Part shown: positions 63,585 to 64,000 of the stretch, one piece after another
Numbering within the stretch: position 1 is the first letter of the stretch
Layout: every line of letters starts with the position of its first letter
Origin: JAHKLT01 sp046197865
GTDB taxonomy: Archaea > Methanobacteriota > Methanobacteria > Methanobacteriales > Methanobacteriaceae
Assembly: GCF_046197865.1 (NCBI RefSeq)
Contig: NZ_CP166990.1
Span: forward strand, 1,364,001-1,428,000
DNA length: 64,000 nt
Reading direction: 5' to 3'
Notes under the pieces: generated by a model
Database searches by the model: none
The model's input: the letters and a program-made list of their open reading frames with translations, nothing else
Told to the model about the DNA's origin: nothing
Made by a program: the position numbers and the translations under genes

Positions 63585-64000
63585 ATGATTATTATGGAAA
63601 ATCTCCCTGAAAATATTCGAAAAATCATAAAAGAAACTTATCCTTATATTAAAAACTTTAATCCTGCTCAAAAAAAGGTTTTGGAATCAGGTTACCTAGA
63701 GGATAATTCTAATTATATAATAGCTATTCCTACAGCTAGTGGTAAAACTGTTTTAGGAGTTATGGCTGCATTAAAAACTATTTTAAATGGTGGTAAAGCT
63801 ATTTATGCTGCACCTTTACTTTCTATTCAAAATGAAAAAGTAAAAGAATTTAAAAAGTTTGAAAATTATGATATTTCAGTAGGTAGGCATCCTTCATCCT
63901 CTGATTTATCAATTATGGTTTTTGAATCATTTGATTTGTTAACACGTTTTTCATGGAATACATTAAGGGAAATTGATACATTAATTATTGATGAATTTCA
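63585..64000 (+). CDS. DEAD/DEAH-box (Ski2/Hel308-like) helicase, C-terminus beyond window end
   Basis: 138 codons visible. Starts possible at ATG 63585 or 63594. Q-motif-like FNPAQKKVLE, Walker A IPTASGKT near residues 50-57, motif Ia YAAPLLSIQNEK, and the beginning of the DEAD-like box LIIDEF at the very end. The spacing resembles archaeal Hel308/Ski2-family helicases that unwind DNA forks, but family within SF2 cannot be settled from the fragment. Confidence 0.82.
   Translation, partial: MIIMENLPENIRKIIKETYPYIKNFNPAQKKVLESGYLEDNSNYIIAIPTASGKTVLGVMAALKTILNGGKAIYAAPLLSIQNEKVKEFKKFENYDISVGRHPSSSDLSIMVFESFDLLTRFSWNTLREIDTLIIDEF

Noticed and set aside
1..64000. tRNA, rRNA or riboswitch genes
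   Set aside because: All gaps were read on both strands; none shows G+C-rich clover-leaf stems or known conserved cores, which would stand out in this A+T-rich DNA.

Overview
The window comes from a low-GC methanogenic archaeon of the order Methanobacteriales, most probably a host-associated Methanobrevibacter. The support is methenyl-H4MPT cyclohydrolase (mch), a group II thermosome, the GHMP-type archaeal shikimate kinase, archaeal PheT, ribosomal protein S17e, and a set of large secreted adhesin-like proteins (ALPs) of the kind known from Methanobrevibacter. The species cannot be fixed from the sequence. Coding density is high, intergenic DNA is very A+T rich, and I see no rRNA, tRNA or CRISPR array.

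Layout. 1-3.5 kb: minus-strand run of an ACR3/BASS-type transporter (cut by the window start), a CitG-like protein, hemB and a MagIII-like DNA glycosylase, divergent from aroC. 4.7-12.7 kb: MBL hydrolase, DUF2121-like protein, ADP-forming acyl-CoA synthetase, a decayed LytTR regulator next to an intact DUF3021 membrane gene, a RecJ-like DHH protein with zinc fingers, and a lipoprotein. 12.8-19.3 kb: superoxide reductase, then the tight valS-aroA-nth-cysS operon. 19.5-23.3 kb: an unknown membrane protein with a 40-codon upstream ORF, then a small membrane gene and pheT. 23.4-38.5 kb: two ALPs mixed with a flavoprotein, a CDF transporter, mch, the thermosome, two small toxin-antitoxin-like pairs (Panacea/RelE-like and DUF2283/DUF4258-like), a cyclase with no ordinary start codon, and a coiled-coil protein. 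38.7-60.5 kb: a housekeeping backbone asd-dapB-dapA-lysC / rps17e-aroQ / aroK / thioredoxin-cbiD, interrupted by a TnpB element, an ALP with a zinc deacylase domain, and three paralogous ALPs with papain-like protease domains. 60.6-64 kb: glycosyltransferase, DUF2284 protein, small membrane protein, moaC and the start of a DEAD-family helicase.

Functionally the window holds much of the aspartate-to-lysine/threonine/methionine entry route (lysC, asd, dapA, dapB) and most late shikimate steps (aroK, aroA, aroC, aroQ), plus tetrapyrrole and cobamide steps (hemB, cbiD), molybdopterin synthesis (moaC) and one C1 step of methanogenesis (mch). The accessory layer is cell-surface: six proteins share an ~85-residue terminal module, and four of them carry hydrolase domains.

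The most unusual object is a 1,700-bp element at 42858-44557. It encodes only a TnpB-type nuclease, yet it has 18-bp terminal inverted repeats and a 5-bp target duplication, which IS200/IS605 elements do not have. It landed inside the stop codon of rps17e and rebuilt a stop (TAA to TGA). A second window-wide signal is a strong excess of the palindrome TAGCTA.
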